Notes: a model not told the origin generated them from the sequence alone. A stretch of DNA of 55,948 nucleotides from Campylobacterales bacterium (GCA_027023305.1 JALVVR010000016.1:1-55948), one strand, 5' to 3'. Counted from the first letter of the stretch, positions 17,033 to 27,674 are shown. Program-made: numbers and translations.

Positions 17033-17584
17033 TTAAGCCATTGCTGCTTTTGCTGCTTTTGTACCAAGTTCCCATGCTTTTTTATTTGCATCGATAACTT
17101 TTGGTGGTACTTTTTTAAGCATAGCTTCAAGTACTTCATCTGCTGGCATTACTTTTGTCATAGTAACAGCAATAGCAAGAGCTACAACTGATTGAGTTAC
17201 AACATTTCCAACATCATATTTTGCTATTCTTATGATTGGTATCTCATAAATTTTCCACTTAGCTCTATCTTCATCAGTTGGGTGTACAAGATCTGGATCA
17301 ACTACTATAATCCCTCCCTCTTTTACTCCACCTTTAAACTGTTGATAACTAAGATCTGCAACAGAGAGCATAAACTCTATTTCACCATCTATCGCATAAG
17401 GAAAAAGTATCTCTTTATCATCTAATAAAATATCAACAACTGTTGCTCCACCTCTAACTTGAGAAGTATAAGTTGCTGCTTTTACACCATATCCACCAGC
17501 AGCTATTTTTGCTGCTGCTAATATCTCACCAGCAAGTAAAACTCCTTGCCCTCCTACACCTGTAAATCTAAGTTGTCTTCTCAT
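17033..17584 (-). CDS. oorC: 2-oxoglutarate:ferredoxin oxidoreductase, gamma subunit
   Basis: This is the 183-residue gamma subunit of the four-subunit 2-oxoglutarate:acceptor oxidoreductase. It has the characteristic N-terminus RFTGVGGQGVLLAGEILA and TSQVRGGATVVDI. With OorA, OorB and OorD it interconverts 2-oxoglutarate plus CoA with succinyl-CoA plus CO2, using ferredoxin or flavodoxin, in either TCA direction. It overlaps oorB by 4 bases and is the last gene of the block before the terminator. Confidence 0.95.
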   Translation of the reverse strand: MRRQLRFTGVGGQGVLLAGEILAAAKIAAGGYGVKAATYTSQVRGGATVVDILLDDKEILFPYAIDGEIEFMLSVADLSYQQFKGGVKEGGIIVVDPDLVHPTDEDRAKWKIYEIPIIRIAKYDVGNVVTQSVVALAIAVTMTKVMPADEVLEAMLKKVPPKVIDANKKAWELGTKAAKAAMA

Positions 17585-18423
17585 TCAAAATCCTTCATAG
17601 TGATTTTTGCACCACCTTGAGCTGCTTCTATAACTTTGTCATAAAGTTCACAATACTCAGGCTCATCTACATTTTTTAGTATTCCAGTAGGAAGTAAGTG
17701 CTTTCTCTCTTCCTCACTCATAGCATCATATTTTTTCTTTGAAACTGTGATACTATCTATCCAGCTTAGATTTTCCATCGCATTTTTCATAGAGTTTTTT
17801 CTACCTAGATTGATATGACAGTTTGATAGAGTATCAAAGAAAGAGTAACCTTTATGTTTAAAACCTTCTACAAACATTTTTTCTAGTTTTTTAGGGTCAT
17901 TTACGGTCTCTCTAGCAACAAAACTAGCTCCTGCACCCTCTGCTAGTTTACAAGCATCAAAAGTTGGGTCAATATTTCCATACTGCATAGTTACAGTCCA
18001 CATTCCTTGTGGAGTAGTTGGTGAAGTTTGTGAGTTAGTAAGACCATATATAAAGTTATCTATAACTATATGATTTAAATCTATATTTCTTCTACATCCG
18101 TGGATTGTATGATTTCCACCGATTGCTAAACCATCACCATCTCCTGTTACAACTACTACATGTTTTTCAGGATTTGCTAACTTTATACCTGTTGCATAAG
18201 CTATTGCTCTTCCGTGAGAAGTATGAACAGTGTTACAGTTTACATATGAAGAAAATCTTCCACTACAACCAATACCTGAAACTATACACACATCATCCAT
18301 ATCCCATCCTAGTTTATCAATAGCTCTGATAACTGATTTTAGGATAACTCCATCTCCACATCCCCAACACCAAAGTGTTGGCATTTTATCTGTTCTTAAA
18401 TATTTATCATAATTAAAAGCCAT
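17581..18423 (-). CDS. oorB: 2-oxoglutarate:ferredoxin oxidoreductase, beta subunit (TPP-binding)
   Basis: This 280-residue beta subunit has the thiamine pyrophosphate motif VVVTGDGDGLAIGGNHTIH, the N-terminal CWGCGDG and VSGIGCSGR cysteines, and the region NFIYGLTNSQTSPTTPQG. It binds TPP and probably contributes part of the electron path to OorD. It shares one base with oorA and overlaps oorC, so all are coupled. The length is typical for the Campylobacterota OorB. Confidence 0.95.
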   Translation of the reverse strand: MAFNYDKYLRTDKMPTLWCWGCGDGVILKSVIRAIDKLGWDMDDVCIVSGIGCSGRFSSYVNCNTVHTSHGRAIAYATGIKLANPEKHVVVVTGDGDGLAIGGNHTIHGCRRNIDLNHIVIDNFIYGLTNSQTSPTTPQGMWTVTMQYGNIDPTFDACKLAEGAGASFVARETVNDPKKLEKMFVEGFKHKGYSFFDTLSNCHINLGRKNSMKNAMENLSWIDSITVSKKKYDAMSEEERKHLLPTGILKNVDEPEYCELYDKVIEAAQGGAKITMKDFE

Positions 18424-19565
18424 TAGAACATCTCCTTTACTTTTGCTACCATATCCATAGGAGGAATAGGTCTTCCGTTTGCAGTTCTTAGAGTTGCAAA
18501 ATCTCTTCTACCTGTTAATCTCTCGATCTCTTCAGTATATTGTCCCATTTGGTTAAGCTCAGTTATAAAAATCTTATCAAACTTTTTACCAATCTCTTCT
18601 ATCTTTTTAGCTGGACTTGGCCATAACATAATAGGTCTAAACAGTCCTGCTTTTATGCCATCAGCTCTTAGTTTCATAACAGCTTCTTTTGCACCCCTAC
18701 TTATACTTCCATAAGCTATCATACAAACTTCTGCATCATCTAACATGAACTCTTCATAATCTGGTTGGTCATCTAGTTTACCAACATCTTGGATTTTACC
18801 CATCAATCTTTTGATATTAAATGCACACATATCTTTATCTTCTGTTGGGAAACCTGTAGGTCCGTGGTGAAGACCAGTTATGTGGTATCTATAACCTTTA
18901 AACATAGGGTTTAGTACTGCTGGTTTATTCATATCAGCATCATAAGGTTTATATTCTTTTGGATCACCTGTATATTCTTCTCTGTTTACTATTGAAGCTT
19001 CAACTTCCTCAAGATCAGGGAGTATTGCTTTTCCATGCATATGACCAATAGTTTCATCTAAAAGGATAAATACTGGAGTCATATATTTCTCAGCTAAGTT
19101 AAAAGCTCTTACAGTCTGGGTATAACACTCTTCTAAACTTCCTGCACATAGAGTTATAGAAGCATAATCTCCATGAGTTGGGTATTTTGCTTGACCGATA
19201 TCAGCTTGAGAAACCCTTGTAGGAAGACCAGTTGATGGACCACCTCTCATAACATTTGCTATAACTATTGGAGTTTCAGCGATAAATCCTAGTCCAATTT
19301 GTTCTGATTTTAAGCTAATCCCTGGTCCAGAAGTCGCTGTCATAGACTTTTTACCACTCATACTAGCACCTAGTGCTGTTGAGATACCTGCTATTTCATC
19401 TTCCATTTGGATAAATTTATTACCCTTTTTAGGAAGAAGTTTACTCAAATCATGAGCAATCTCACTTGATGGTGTAATAGGATATCCACCAAAAAATTCA
19501 CATCCAGCATCATATGCAGCTAGTGCACATAAAGCATTTCCACTTGATACTACTTCTCTTGCCAT
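18423..19565 (-). CDS. oorA: 2-oxoglutarate:ferredoxin oxidoreductase, alpha subunit
   Basis: This 380-residue alpha subunit begins with SGNALCALAAYDAGCEFFGG followed by YPITPSSEIA, the pyrimidine-binding domain typical of OorA/KorA. It also has MEDEIAG and the TATSGPGISLKSEQIGL motif. It forms the substrate-binding dimer with OorB. Nine bases separate it from oorD upstream. It is the ferredoxin-type enzyme that replaces the 2-oxoglutarate dehydrogenase complex in this group. Confidence 0.96.
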   Translation of the reverse strand: MAREVVSSGNALCALAAYDAGCEFFGGYPITPSSEIAHDLSKLLPKKGNKFIQMEDEIAGISTALGASMSGKKSMTATSGPGISLKSEQIGLGFIAETPIVIANVMRGGPSTGLPTRVSQADIGQAKYPTHGDYASITLCAGSLEECYTQTVRAFNLAEKYMTPVFILLDETIGHMHGKAILPDLEEVEASIVNREEYTGDPKEYKPYDADMNKPAVLNPMFKGYRYHITGLHHGPTGFPTEDKDMCAFNIKRLMGKIQDVGKLDDQPDYEEFMLDDAEVCMIAYGSISRGAKEAVMKLRADGIKAGLFRPIMLWPSPAKKIEEIGKKFDKIFITELNQMGQYTEEIERLTGRRDFATLRTANGRPIPPMDMVAKVKEMF

Positions 19566-19574
19566 TTTCTCTCC

Positions 19575-19895
19575 TTAAGCACTAAGTGCCATATAGTTAT
19601 TTGCTCTTATTTTTTCTGCTCTTTCTTTTGCATCACTTGTAAGTTTTGCAAACTTATACTCTTTTCTTGTTGCTACATATATAGCAAAATCTGGACAGTG
19701 AAGTTCACAGTCATTACAACCTATACAAGAATCAGGTGTTTGCACACTTATAGTAGCTCCAAGTATAGTTTGATCTGAAGGAACCATACCCAAAACTCCA
19801 GCAGGACATACATCTACACATATATCACATGCTTTACATCTACTTACATCTACCCATACTGGAGTATTTTCTGGGGCTTTTGTTATACTTTCCAT
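19575..19895 (-). CDS. oorD: 2-oxoglutarate:ferredoxin oxidoreductase, delta subunit (2x[4Fe-4S])
   Basis: This 106-residue ferredoxin-like subunit has two CxxCxxCxxxCP clusters: CKACDICVDVCP near residues 19-30 and CIGCNDCELHCP near 57-68. It carries electrons from the TPP centre to soluble ferredoxin or flavodoxin. It starts the oorDABC set, 12 bases after sucD, the standard order in Campylobacterota. Confidence 0.95.
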   Translation of the reverse strand: MESITKAPENTPVWVDVSRCKACDICVDVCPAGVLGMVPSDQTILGATISVQTPDSCIGCNDCELHCPDFAIYVATRKEYKFAKLTSDAKERAEKIRANNYMALSA

Positions 19896-19907
19896 TATCT
19901 CTCCTTT

Positions 19908-20780
19908 TTATTTTTTTAAAACTTCAGCTACTGCTTTTCCGATATCAGCAGGACTTACTACAACTTTTACACCAGCAGCTTCTAGTGCATCCATCTTCTC
20001 TTTAGCCGTTCCTGCACTTCCACTTACTATCGCTCCAGCATGACCCATTCTTTTTCCTTTTGGAGCAGTTTGACCTGCTATAAAAGCTACAACTGGTTTA
20101 GTGATATTTTCTTTGATAAATGCAGCTGCTTGTATCTCCAAATCTCCACCAATTTCACCTATCATGACAATAGCTTCTGTCTCAGGGTCTGCTTCAAAAA
20201 GTGGAAGAAGTTGTTTATAGCTAAGACCAATGATTGGATCTCCACCGATACCAACTGCAGTAGTAATACCAAAACCTTCTTTTACAACTTGGTTTGCACC
20301 CTCATAAGTCAAAGTCCCTGATTTAGAAATCAATCCAACATTTCCTTTTTTGAAAATCATACCTGGCATAATTCCAATTTTACATTCTTCAGCTGTGATA
20401 ATACCTGGGCAGTTTGGTCCGATAGTTTTCATGCCATTTTTAACTGCATAAGCTTTTGCCATCCCCATATCTTTCACTGGAGCACCTTCAGTTATGATAA
20501 CTGCAAGCTCTATCCCTGCATCAGCAGCTTCCATAACTGCATCAGCAACAAATGCTGGTGGAACAAATATCATACTCACTGTTGCTCCTGTTGCATCTAT
20601 TGCTTCTTTTACAGTGTTAAAAACTGGTTTATCGAGATGAGTTTGTCCACCTTTATTTGGTGTAACACCTCCAACTATCTTCGTTCCATAAGCTAAACAT
20701 TGTTCAGCATGAAAAGTACCCTCTTTACCAGTAAAACCTTGAACGATTACTTTTGTATCTTTGTTTACTAAAATACTCAT
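19908..20780 (-). CDS. sucD: succinyl-CoA synthetase, alpha subunit
   Basis: This 290-residue alpha subunit has the CoA-binding Rossmann segment ([17 protein letters not shown]), [15 protein letters not shown], and the phospho-histidine loop [12 protein letters not shown] near residue 246. With SucC it couples succinyl-CoA hydrolysis to nucleotide phosphorylation, or runs in reverse. It shares one base with sucC and precedes oorD, so product and substrate enzymes sit side by side. Confidence 0.97.
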   Translation of the reverse strand: MSILVNKDTKVIVQGFTGKEGTFHAEQCLAYGTKIVGGVTPNKGGQTHLDKPVFNTVKEAIDATGATVSMIFVPPAFVADAVMEAADAGIELAVIITEGAPVKDMGMAKAYAVKNGMKTIGPNCPGIITAEECKIGIMPGMIFKKGNVGLISKSGTLTYEGANQVVKEGFGITTAVGIGGDPIIGLSYKQLLPLFEADPETEAIVMIGEIGGDLEIQAAAFIKENITKPVVAFIAGQTAPKGKRMGHAGAIVSGSAGTAKEKMDALEAAGVKVVVSPADIGKAVAEVLKK

Positions 20781-21952
20781 TATAACTCTCCTTTTGCTGC
20801 TGCTACTGCTTTTTTAGCACCATCTGCTAAGTCATCTGCTGCTATAACATTATCTATATTTGCATTTTTTAGGATTTCGGCAGCTTCTGGTGCATTTGTA
20901 CCATCTAGTCTTACGATAACTGGAACATTTACATCTACAAGTTTTGTAGCTTCTAATATACCATTTGCTATACGATCACATCTGACAATTCCACCAAATA
21001 TGTTTACAAATATAGCTTTTACATTTGGATTTTTTAAGATTATCTCAAAACCTTTTGCAACAGTTTCGGCATTTGCAGTTCCACCAACATCTAAGAAGTT
21101 TGCTGGAGTTCCACCCATATAATTTATAGTATCCATAGTACCCATAGCAAGACCTGCACCATTAACCATACATCCTATCTCACCATCAAGAGCGATATAA
21201 CTTAGTCCATACTGACTAGCTTCTCTCTCATCTGGATCTTCTTCACTTTCATCTCTCATAGCTTCTATATCTGGATGACGATATAGTGCATTGTCATCAA
21301 ATCCCATTTTACCATCAAGTGCTATGAACTCTCCCTTTCCTGTTCTAACAAGTGGGTTTATCTCGATAAGTTCTGCATCATTATCCATATAAACATCATA
21401 TAGTGCTTTTGCAAACTTATAAAAAGTTCCTTGTTGCTCTTTTGGAAGTCCAAGACCAAATGCTAAATCTCTAGCATGAAAAGTTTGAAAACCGATAGAA
21501 GGATCAACTGTTACTTTGATAATCTTCTCTGGAGTCTTTTCAGCAACAGTTTCGATATCCATACCACCCTCAGTTGAAGCCATTATTATTGGCATCTCTT
21601 TAGCACGATCAAGTACAACACTTAGATAAAACTCATCTTTTATATCAGCTCCATCTTCTATGTAAACTTTTTGTACAAGTTTTCCCTCTGGTCCTGTTTG
21701 GTGAGTTACCAAAGTCATACCTAAAATCTCATCAGCAAGTTCTTTTACTTCATCAAGACTTTTAGCTAGTTTTACACCACCTCCTAGTCCTCTTCCTCCT
21801 GCATGGATTTGTGCTTTAACAACCCAGATTGGTCCTCCAAGTTCTTTAGCATTTTCGACTGCTTCTTCTACAGAAGATGCAACTTTACCTTTTGGTGTTG
21901 GTACACCATACTTAGCAAATATCTGCTTTGCTTGATACTCATGAATGTTCAT
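20780..21952 (-). CDS. sucC: succinyl-CoA synthetase, beta subunit (ADP-forming type)
   Basis: This 390-residue ATP-grasp subunit begins [20 protein letters not shown] and shows [28 protein letters not shown] and the C-terminal CoA-ligase part [18 protein letters not shown]. It supplies the nucleotide-binding half of the enzyme. Length and motif order are normal. It is preceded by the fumarase beta gene, nine bases away. Confidence 0.97.
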   Translation of the reverse strand: MNIHEYQAKQIFAKYGVPTPKGKVASSVEEAVENAKELGGPIWVVKAQIHAGGRGLGGGVKLAKSLDEVKELADEILGMTLVTHQTGPEGKLVQKVYIEDGADIKDEFYLSVVLDRAKEMPIIMASTEGGMDIETVAEKTPEKIIKVTVDPSIGFQTFHARDLAFGLGLPKEQQGTFYKFAKALYDVYMDNDAELIEINPLVRTGKGEFIALDGKMGFDDNALYRHPDIEAMRDESEEDPDEREASQYGLSYIALDGEIGCMVNGAGLAMGTMDTINYMGGTPANFLDVGGTANAETVAKGFEIILKNPNVKAIFVNIFGGIVRCDRIANGILEATKLVDVNVPVIVRLDGTNAPEAAEILKNANIDNVIAADDLADGAKKAVAAAKGEL

Positions 21953-21961
21953 AAAACCTCC

Positions 21962-22519
21962 TTAATCTTTGATTTCGTATTGTTTTCTACCCTCTTCGTA
22001 TAAATCACATCCATACATGTCATTTACAACTGTTACAGGGAAACCGTCAACTTCTAGTTTTCTAACTGCTTCAGGACCTAGTTCTGGATAAGCGATAACT
22101 TCTGCACTCTTTATCTGCTTACCAAGAAGTGCTCCTGCACCTCCAGTAGCTCCAAAGTAAACAGCTTTATACTTTTTGCAAGCATCTCTTACTTCTTGGT
22201 TTCTTTTACCCTTACCAATCATACCTTTTGAACCATTTTTAAGCATTGTTGGAGAGTAACTATCCATCCTATAACTTGTAGTTGGTCCTGCACTTCCTAT
22301 TGGGTCTCCAGGTTTTGGAGGAGTAGGTCCAACAAAGTAGATAACACTTCCTTTTAAGTCAAAAGGAAGCTCTTTACCCTCCTCTATCAAATCAACCAAT
22401 CTTTTATGAGCTGCATCTCTTGCAGTATATATAGTACCACTAAGGTTTACTACATCACCACACTTTAACTTTTCTATATCTTCATCACTTAGTGGAGTTG
22501 TTAAGTTATATGTTGCCAT
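21962..22519 (-). CDS. class I fumarate hydratase, beta subunit
   Basis: This 185-residue protein corresponds to the C-terminal domain of class I (Fe-S) fumarases, encoded here as a separate subunit. It has CGDVVNLSGTIYTARDAAHKR, YFVGPTPPKPG, GSAGPTTSYRMD and MIGKGKR. With the alpha subunit it hydrates fumarate to malate. It lies 10 bases downstream of the alpha gene. L(+)-tartrate dehydratase beta is a close relative, but the TCA context supports fumarase. Confidence 0.9.
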   Translation of the reverse strand: MATYNLTTPLSDEDIEKLKCGDVVNLSGTIYTARDAAHKRLVDLIEEGKELPFDLKGSVIYFVGPTPPKPGDPIGSAGPTTSYRMDSYSPTMLKNGSKGMIGKGKRNQEVRDACKKYKAVYFGATGGAGALLGKQIKSAEVIAYPELGPEAVRKLEVDGFPVTVVNDMYGCDLYEEGRKQYEIKD

Positions 22520-22529
22520 CTTTTCTCCT

Positions 22530-23381
22530 TTATAGTACTATATGAGTATGTCTTGAACTATGACATTGAACATTTACTGAAACTGGAAGTGAAGCTATAT
22601 GACAAGGGTTTGACTCGATATGTACAGCAAGTACTGTTTCAGTTCCACCCATACCCATAGAACCTATACCTAGTTTGTTAAGCTCTGTTTTTATTGTTTC
22701 TTCCATCTCAGCCATCTCAGGATCTTCGTTTACACTTCCGATAGTTCTAAAAAGTGCATGTTTACTAGAAATTGCAGCTTTTTCAAAAGTTCCTCCGATT
22801 CCAACTCCAACTGTTAGTGGTGGACAAGGATTTCCACCTGCATCTGAGATACACTCTTTTACAAACTCGATAACCCCCTCTTTCCCAGCTGCTGGTGGGA
22901 AAACTCTAGCTCGGCTAACATTTTCACTCCCACCACCTTTTGCAGCATACTCAATATCAAGTTTATCACCCTCAACTAAGTCAAAATGAATGATAGCTGG
23001 TAGGTTGTACCCTATCTTATCTTTTAAATTTTCTCTTGAAAATGGTTCACAAGTACTAGCTCTAAGGTATCCTTCTTCATAACCTTTTGCTGTACCTTCA
23101 TTTATAGCAGCTTTTAGAGTTCCACCATTTATCTTTAAATCCTCTCCAACTTTTACAAAGAACACAGCTAAACCTGTATCTTGACAAAGTGGTCTATCTT
23201 CTGTTTTTGCTATATTGGCATTTTCTAAAAGTTGTTTTAAAACTTCTCTTGAAACTGGAGATTTTTCTTCTTCATAAGCTTTTTTTAAAGCATTAAGTGC
23301 ATCATCAGGAAGAACATAAGCAGTATGGATAATCATTTTTTTTATCGCATCTACCACATCTTCGTACTTTAACTCTCTCAT
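22530..23381 (-). CDS. class I fumarate hydratase, alpha subunit (Fe-S)
   Basis: This 283-residue alpha subunit binds the labile [4Fe-4S] cluster. Candidate ligand cysteines are in RPLCQDTGLAVFF, ASTCEPFSREN and GGNPCPPLTVGVG. It pairs with the beta subunit to form an oxygen-sensitive fumarase, in keeping with a microaerobic or anaerobic lifestyle. It follows mdh by 9 bases. Confidence 0.92.
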   Translation of the reverse strand: MRELKYEDVVDAIKKMIIHTAYVLPDDALNALKKAYEEEKSPVSREVLKQLLENANIAKTEDRPLCQDTGLAVFFVKVGEDLKINGGTLKAAINEGTAKGYEEGYLRASTCEPFSRENLKDKIGYNLPAIIHFDLVEGDKLDIEYAAKGGGSENVSRARVFPPAAGKEGVIEFVKECISDAGGNPCPPLTVGVGIGGTFEKAAISSKHALFRTIGSVNEDPEMAEMEETIKTELNKLGIGSMGMGGTETVLAVHIESNPCHIASLPVSVNVQCHSSRHTHIVL

Positions 23382-23390
23382 ATTATCCCC

Positions 23391-24368
23391 TTAGTTAAAA
23401 AATTTGTTATTTTCTAGTGTATCTATTAACTCTTTTACTGAATCAATACTCTTTTTAAACTGTTCACTTTGTTTTTTGTTTAACTCAATAGGTATAACTC
23501 TCTCTGCTCCTCCAGCTCCTAAAACTACTGGAACACCATTTACTATGCCTTTATACTCTTCACCATACTCATCACCTAATTGTACTGCACAAGGAAAGAT
23601 TTGCTTCGTATTTTTAACTATTGCTTCAACCATAAGTGAAGTTGCTTTTGCAGGTGCATAGTAAGCAGATCCTGTTTTTAGATATCCTACTATTTCAGCT
23701 CCACCATGTCTTGTTTTTTCTACTATTTCTTCTATCTCATCATCAGTCAAAAGATCTGCAAGTGCAACTCCAGCAATAGTTGAGTATTTTGGAAGTGGAA
23801 CCATGTCATCTCCGTGTCCACCTATAACACTAGCTCTTATCTGTCCTGCTGCATAACCCACACCTTTTGGGTCTTTTTGTTTTAGTTTTTCATATATAAA
23901 GTGAGCCATTCTAGCACTATCTAAGATTCCTGCCATACCTACTACTCTATTGCTATCCCAACCACTAACTTTTATCGCAGTATAAACCATCGCATCTAGT
24001 GGATTTGAAACTGGAACTAAAACTGCATTTGGAGAGTATTTTTTTATATCAAGTACAACCTCTTTCATGATATTTGCATTTATCATAAGAAGGTCATCTC
24101 TGCTCATACCTGGTTTTCTTGGACTTCCTGCTGTTATAACTACAACATCACAATCAGTTAACTCACTCATGTCATTTGCAACGGATACAACTGTGTGTGA
24201 TCTTGCAGCATTTGCAGCCTGGCTCATGTCAAGTGCCATTCCTTTAGCTCTGTCCATGTTGTTATCACGAAGTATTATCTCATGACAAACACCTTTCATA
24301 GCTAGTGAGTAAGCAACTGTTGCACCTACATTTCCAGCTCCTACTATTCCTACTCTTGTACCTTTCAT
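23391..24368 (-). CDS. mdh: malate dehydrogenase (LDH-like type)
   Basis: This 325-residue NAD-dependent enzyme has the dinucleotide motif [14 protein letters not shown], the [15 protein letters not shown] loop, NPLDAM, and the catalytic His region [13 protein letters not shown]. The substrate loop reads RKPGMSR, with the Arg pattern of malate- rather than lactate-specific enzymes. It has a good ribosome binding site (AAAGGAGAGACATG) and is the first gene after icd. Confidence 0.95.
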   Translation of the reverse strand: MKGTRVGIVGAGNVGATVAYSLAMKGVCHEIILRDNNMDRAKGMALDMSQAANAARSHTVVSVANDMSELTDCDVVVITAGSPRKPGMSRDDLLMINANIMKEVVLDIKKYSPNAVLVPVSNPLDAMVYTAIKVSGWDSNRVVGMAGILDSARMAHFIYEKLKQKDPKGVGYAAGQIRASVIGGHGDDMVPLPKYSTIAGVALADLLTDDEIEEIVEKTRHGGAEIVGYLKTGSAYYAPAKATSLMVEAIVKNTKQIFPCAVQLGDEYGEEYKGIVNGVPVVLGAGGAERVIPIELNKKQSEQFKKSIDSVKELIDTLENNKFFN

Positions 24369-24395
24369 GTCTCTCCTTTGATTTATGGATAAGAG

Positions 24396-24410
24396 GATGG
24401 AAAATCCATC
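24396..24410 (-). promoter_or_regulatory. small hairpin between icd and mdh
   Basis: GATGGA-AAA-TCCATC can fold into a 6-bp stem, extended by GAG/CTC with a bulge, in the 69-base gap between icd and mdh. There is no T-run, so it may mark an mRNA processing or partial attenuation point inside the operon. The structure is small and could be chance. Confidence 0.25.
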
Positions 24411-24437
24411 ACTCCTATTATTTATTTGATTTAGTGC

Positions 24438-26618
24438 TTAAATGTTGTCTATGATTTTGTTCAAAGTTGCACTTGGTCTCATTGCAGCCTCTACTTTTGC
24501 ATCATCTGGATGATAGTAACCACCAATATCTTGTTCTTTTCCTTCTACTGATAAAAGTTCATTTATGATAGTTTCTTCATTGTCTTTTAACTCTTTTGCT
24601 AGTTTTGCAAATTTTTCATCACTTTTCCCTAGTGCATCAGCCCAATAAGTTGCAACATAATAATGAGAAGCTTTATTATCTGGTTGTCCTACTTTTCTTC
24701 CTGGTGCTTTGTTGTTATCTAAGTAAGCTTCATTTGCCTTATCAAGTGCATCACATACAGTTTTTACTTTTTCATCTTTTGTTTGGTTATATATCATTCT
24801 AAGAGATTCTGCTAATGCTAAAAACTCTCCAAGAGAATCCCATCTTAAATGTCCCTCTTTTAAGAATTGTTCAACATGTTTTGGAGCTGATCCACCTGCA
24901 CCTGTTTCAAAAAGTCCTCCACCTGCCAATAGTGGTACAATAGAAAGCATTTTTGCACTTGTTCCAAGTTCTAAGATTGGGAAAAGATCTGTTAGATAAT
25001 CTCTTAGTGCATTTCCTGTTACACTTATAGTATCAAGTCCTGCTCTTACTCTCTCTAGTGAGTATTTCATAGCAGCTTGAGGTTCCATTATCTCTATAGT
25101 CAATCCATCTGTGTCATGGTCTTTTAAATACTCTGTTACTTTTTTTATCATGTTAGCATCATGAGCTCTGTTTTCATCTAACCAAAAGATTGCTGGAAGT
25201 CCTGTAAGTCTAGCTCTTTCTACTGCAAGTCTTACCCAATCTCTTATAGGTATATCTTTTGCTCTACTCATTCTCCAGATATCACCTTTTTGTACTTTTT
25301 GACTCATCAAAACATTTCCTGCATCATCTTTTACTTCAACCACTCCATCTTCATATACTTCAAAAGTAGTTGGATGTGAACCATACTCTTCTGCTTTTTG
25401 AGCCATAAGTCCTACATTTGATACATTACCCATAGTAGATACATCAAATTGTCCCTCTCTAACTGCATTGTTAACTACTTCTTTATATATAGTTGCATAA
25501 CTTCTATCAGGAATAACACAAACACACTCTTCAAGTTCGCCATCCCAATTCCACATCTTTCCACCATCTCTAATAACTGGAGGCATAGAAGCATCGATGA
25601 TGATATCATTTGAAGCATGTAGATTTGTTATACCATTATCGCTATCAACCATAGCAATATGAGGTTGTGTTGGATATGTATCCATCAATGACTTTTCTAT
25701 CTCTGCTTTTTTATCAGCTGGAAGTTTTTCTAACTTTTTATAAAGATCTCCTAAACCTAAATTTGGATTGAAACCTACTTCATCAAGTTCTTTTGCATAC
25801 TTTGTAAGTGTTTTGTCATGAAAAGATTTAACAGCATGACCAAATATGATAGGATCACTAACTTTCATCATAGTAGCTTTTAAGTGAAGTGACCAAAGTT
25901 GACCTTTTTCTTTTGCATCAACCAAAGTTTTATCCAAAAATTTTCTTAAACTTTTTGCACTCATAAAAGTTGCATCAAGTATCTCTTTATCAAGGGCATC
26001 TATCTCTTTTACAACTTTACCATTTAACTCGATAGTTACTTTTCCATCACCATCTTTTATGATTGATTGCTCATTACCATAAAAATCACCTTCACTCATA
26101 TGAACGACTTCAGTTTTAGCATCTTTTGCTATCTCTCTTAATCTATGAGGATGATTTTGAGCAAATTTTTTAACTGCTGGGGCTACTCTTCTATCTGAGT
26201 TTCCTTCTCTAAGTACTGGGTTAACAGCACTTCCAAGACAAGTTGCATACTTCTCTCTTATAGCTTTTTCTTCTTCGTTCTGAGGATTTTCTGGGAAAGC
26301 TGGTAAGTCATATCCTTGAGATTGAAGCTCTGCTATACACTCTTTTAGTTGAGGTATAGAAGCTGAGATATTTGGTAATTTTATGATGTTTGCTTCAGGA
26401 GTATGTACTAATTCTCCTAATTTTGCTAAATTGTTATCTTGTTTTTTATCATCTGGTAAAACATCACTAAAAGTAGCAATAACTCTTCCTGCTAGTGAAA
26501 TATCAACTTGTTCTATATCAACACCTGAATCTTTTAAAAACTTTTTGACTATTGGGAAAAAAGAGTAAGTAGCTAAGGCTGGAGCCTCATCGATTTTTGA
26601 CCATAAAATTTTAGACAT
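24438..26618 (-). CDS. icd: monomeric NADP-dependent isocitrate dehydrogenase
   Basis: This 726-residue enzyme belongs to the monomeric IDH family (about 740 residues), unrelated in length to the 400-residue dimeric type. Features include MSKILWSKIDEAPALATYSF at the start, LREGNSDRRVAPAVKKFA, the substrate region DGKMWNWDG, and EIMEPQAAMKYSLERVRAGL. It forms or consumes 2-oxoglutarate. A dyad like the two before acnB lies about 90 bases upstream, beyond a TATTAT -10-like box; the ribosome binding site is CAAGGAG. It begins the icd-mdh-fum-suc-oor transcription block. Confidence 0.96.
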   Translation of the reverse strand: MSKILWSKIDEAPALATYSFFPIVKKFLKDSGVDIEQVDISLAGRVIATFSDVLPDDKKQDNNLAKLGELVHTPEANIIKLPNISASIPQLKECIAELQSQGYDLPAFPENPQNEEEKAIREKYATCLGSAVNPVLREGNSDRRVAPAVKKFAQNHPHRLREIAKDAKTEVVHMSEGDFYGNEQSIIKDGDGKVTIELNGKVVKEIDALDKEILDATFMSAKSLRKFLDKTLVDAKEKGQLWSLHLKATMMKVSDPIIFGHAVKSFHDKTLTKYAKELDEVGFNPNLGLGDLYKKLEKLPADKKAEIEKSLMDTYPTQPHIAMVDSDNGITNLHASNDIIIDASMPPVIRDGGKMWNWDGELEECVCVIPDRSYATIYKEVVNNAVREGQFDVSTMGNVSNVGLMAQKAEEYGSHPTTFEVYEDGVVEVKDDAGNVLMSQKVQKGDIWRMSRAKDIPIRDWVRLAVERARLTGLPAIFWLDENRAHDANMIKKVTEYLKDHDTDGLTIEIMEPQAAMKYSLERVRAGLDTISVTGNALRDYLTDLFPILELGTSAKMLSIVPLLAGGGLFETGAGGSAPKHVEQFLKEGHLRWDSLGEFLALAESLRMIYNQTKDEKVKTVCDALDKANEAYLDNNKAPGRKVGQPDNKASHYYVATYWADALGKSDEKFAKLAKELKDNEETIINELLSVEGKEQDIGGYYHPDDAKVEAAMRPSATLNKIIDNI

Positions 26619-26709
26619 TTAATCTCCTTGAATAATTTCTTATAATAATATCTTCTTATGATTTTAATGATGATGAAATACAAAGCATTAAATTAGGCTA
26701 TAAAAAAAG

Positions 26710-26726
26710 TGTTACTTTTTTACACA
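26710..26726 (-). promoter_or_regulatory. operator-like dyad upstream of icd
   Basis: On the minus strand this reads TGTGTAAAAAAGTAACA. It differs at three positions, all in one half-site, from the perfect palindrome TGTTACAAAAAGTAACA found before acnB. It lies between the mltG stop and the icd promoter region. A shared regulator of acnB and icd is inferred. Confidence 0.4.
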
Positions 26727-27674
26727 TTATTTTTTTATATTTTTCAAATGTTCTTTATAAGTTTTTGAAAAAATATGTGAATTTTTATCTTTTTTTACAA
26801 AATATAGATAGTCATTTTTATCTGGGAATATAGCTGATTTTATAGCCACTTTATCAACTATGCAGACTGGATATGGTGGAAGAGCTTTTATTTTATAAGT
26901 ATTAAAAGGGCTGTTATCCTCTTTTATTTGCTTAGGGGTAACTTTTTTATGAGAGTTCAAGCCATAGTTTAAAGTACCATCCATCTGCAGTCGCATCCCA
27001 ATATTTAGGCGATTATAGATAACTGCTGCTACTTTTGGCATCTCTTTTTTATTTGCTGCTTCTTTTGTAACTATACTTGCTACTGTTATATATTTTTTAA
27101 ACCACTCTTTTTGATTGTAGTGATGTAAAAATTTGTTAGAGTAGTACTTATGTTTTTTTAGAGATTTTGAAATCAAGATTTTTATAAGTTTTTCTTCATT
27201 TATACCTTTGTAAAAAGTATAAGTATTTGCAAAAATTACACCTTCTGGATAAGGAGCATTATTTGCATAAAAAGTGTGTAGTTTCGTAACACTTAAGTTG
27301 AATTTATCTGCTAAATTTTTTAAAATTATCTGGGTTGTTTCACCTGGTATGATAGTAAAATTTATACCAAAAGCATGTGAGTGTGTAATTTTGTAAAAAA
27401 ACTCTTTTCTTGTTAAATTTTTTTCTTTTAAGTTAATCCACCCAGCTTGTGGATATCCATATGATTTTATTAGATAGTAATCTAACAAATTTAATCCATA
27501 ATTCTTTTTGTTTAAATACTCATATATATAGTGAGTAGATCCTTTTGGGATAAAAAGAATTTTTTCATTTTGAACATTTGTTTTTAAGTAGTCTTGGATA
27601 TAAAAATAAAAAAGTACTCCAGCCAATAAAACTGAAAATAAAGAAATAAATAAAAAATTTAAGATTTTTTTCAT
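26727..27674 (-). CDS. mltG: endolytic murein transglycosylase MltG
   Basis: This 315-residue protein has one N-terminal transmembrane helix (about residues 7-27) and a YceG domain with the catalytic segment IVTKEAANKKEMPKVAAVIY followed by NRLNIGMRLQMDGTLNYG. MltG cleaves nascent glycan strands near the inner membrane and limits their length. It is inserted between acnB and icd in an otherwise metabolic series. Its ribosome binding site (AGGAG) is buried in a perfect 11-bp hairpin. Confidence 0.92.
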   Translation of the reverse strand: MKKILNFLFISLFSVLLAGVLFYFYIQDYLKTNVQNEKILFIPKGSTHYIYEYLNKKNYGLNLLDYYLIKSYGYPQAGWINLKEKNLTRKEFFYKITHSHAFGINFTIIPGETTQIILKNLADKFNLSVTKLHTFYANNAPYPEGVIFANTYTFYKGINEEKLIKILISKSLKKHKYYSNKFLHHYNQKEWFKKYITVASIVTKEAANKKEMPKVAAVIYNRLNIGMRLQMDGTLNYGLNSHKKVTPKQIKEDNSPFNTYKIKALPPYPVCIVDKVAIKSAIFPDKNDYLYFVKKDKNSHIFSKTYKEHLKNIKK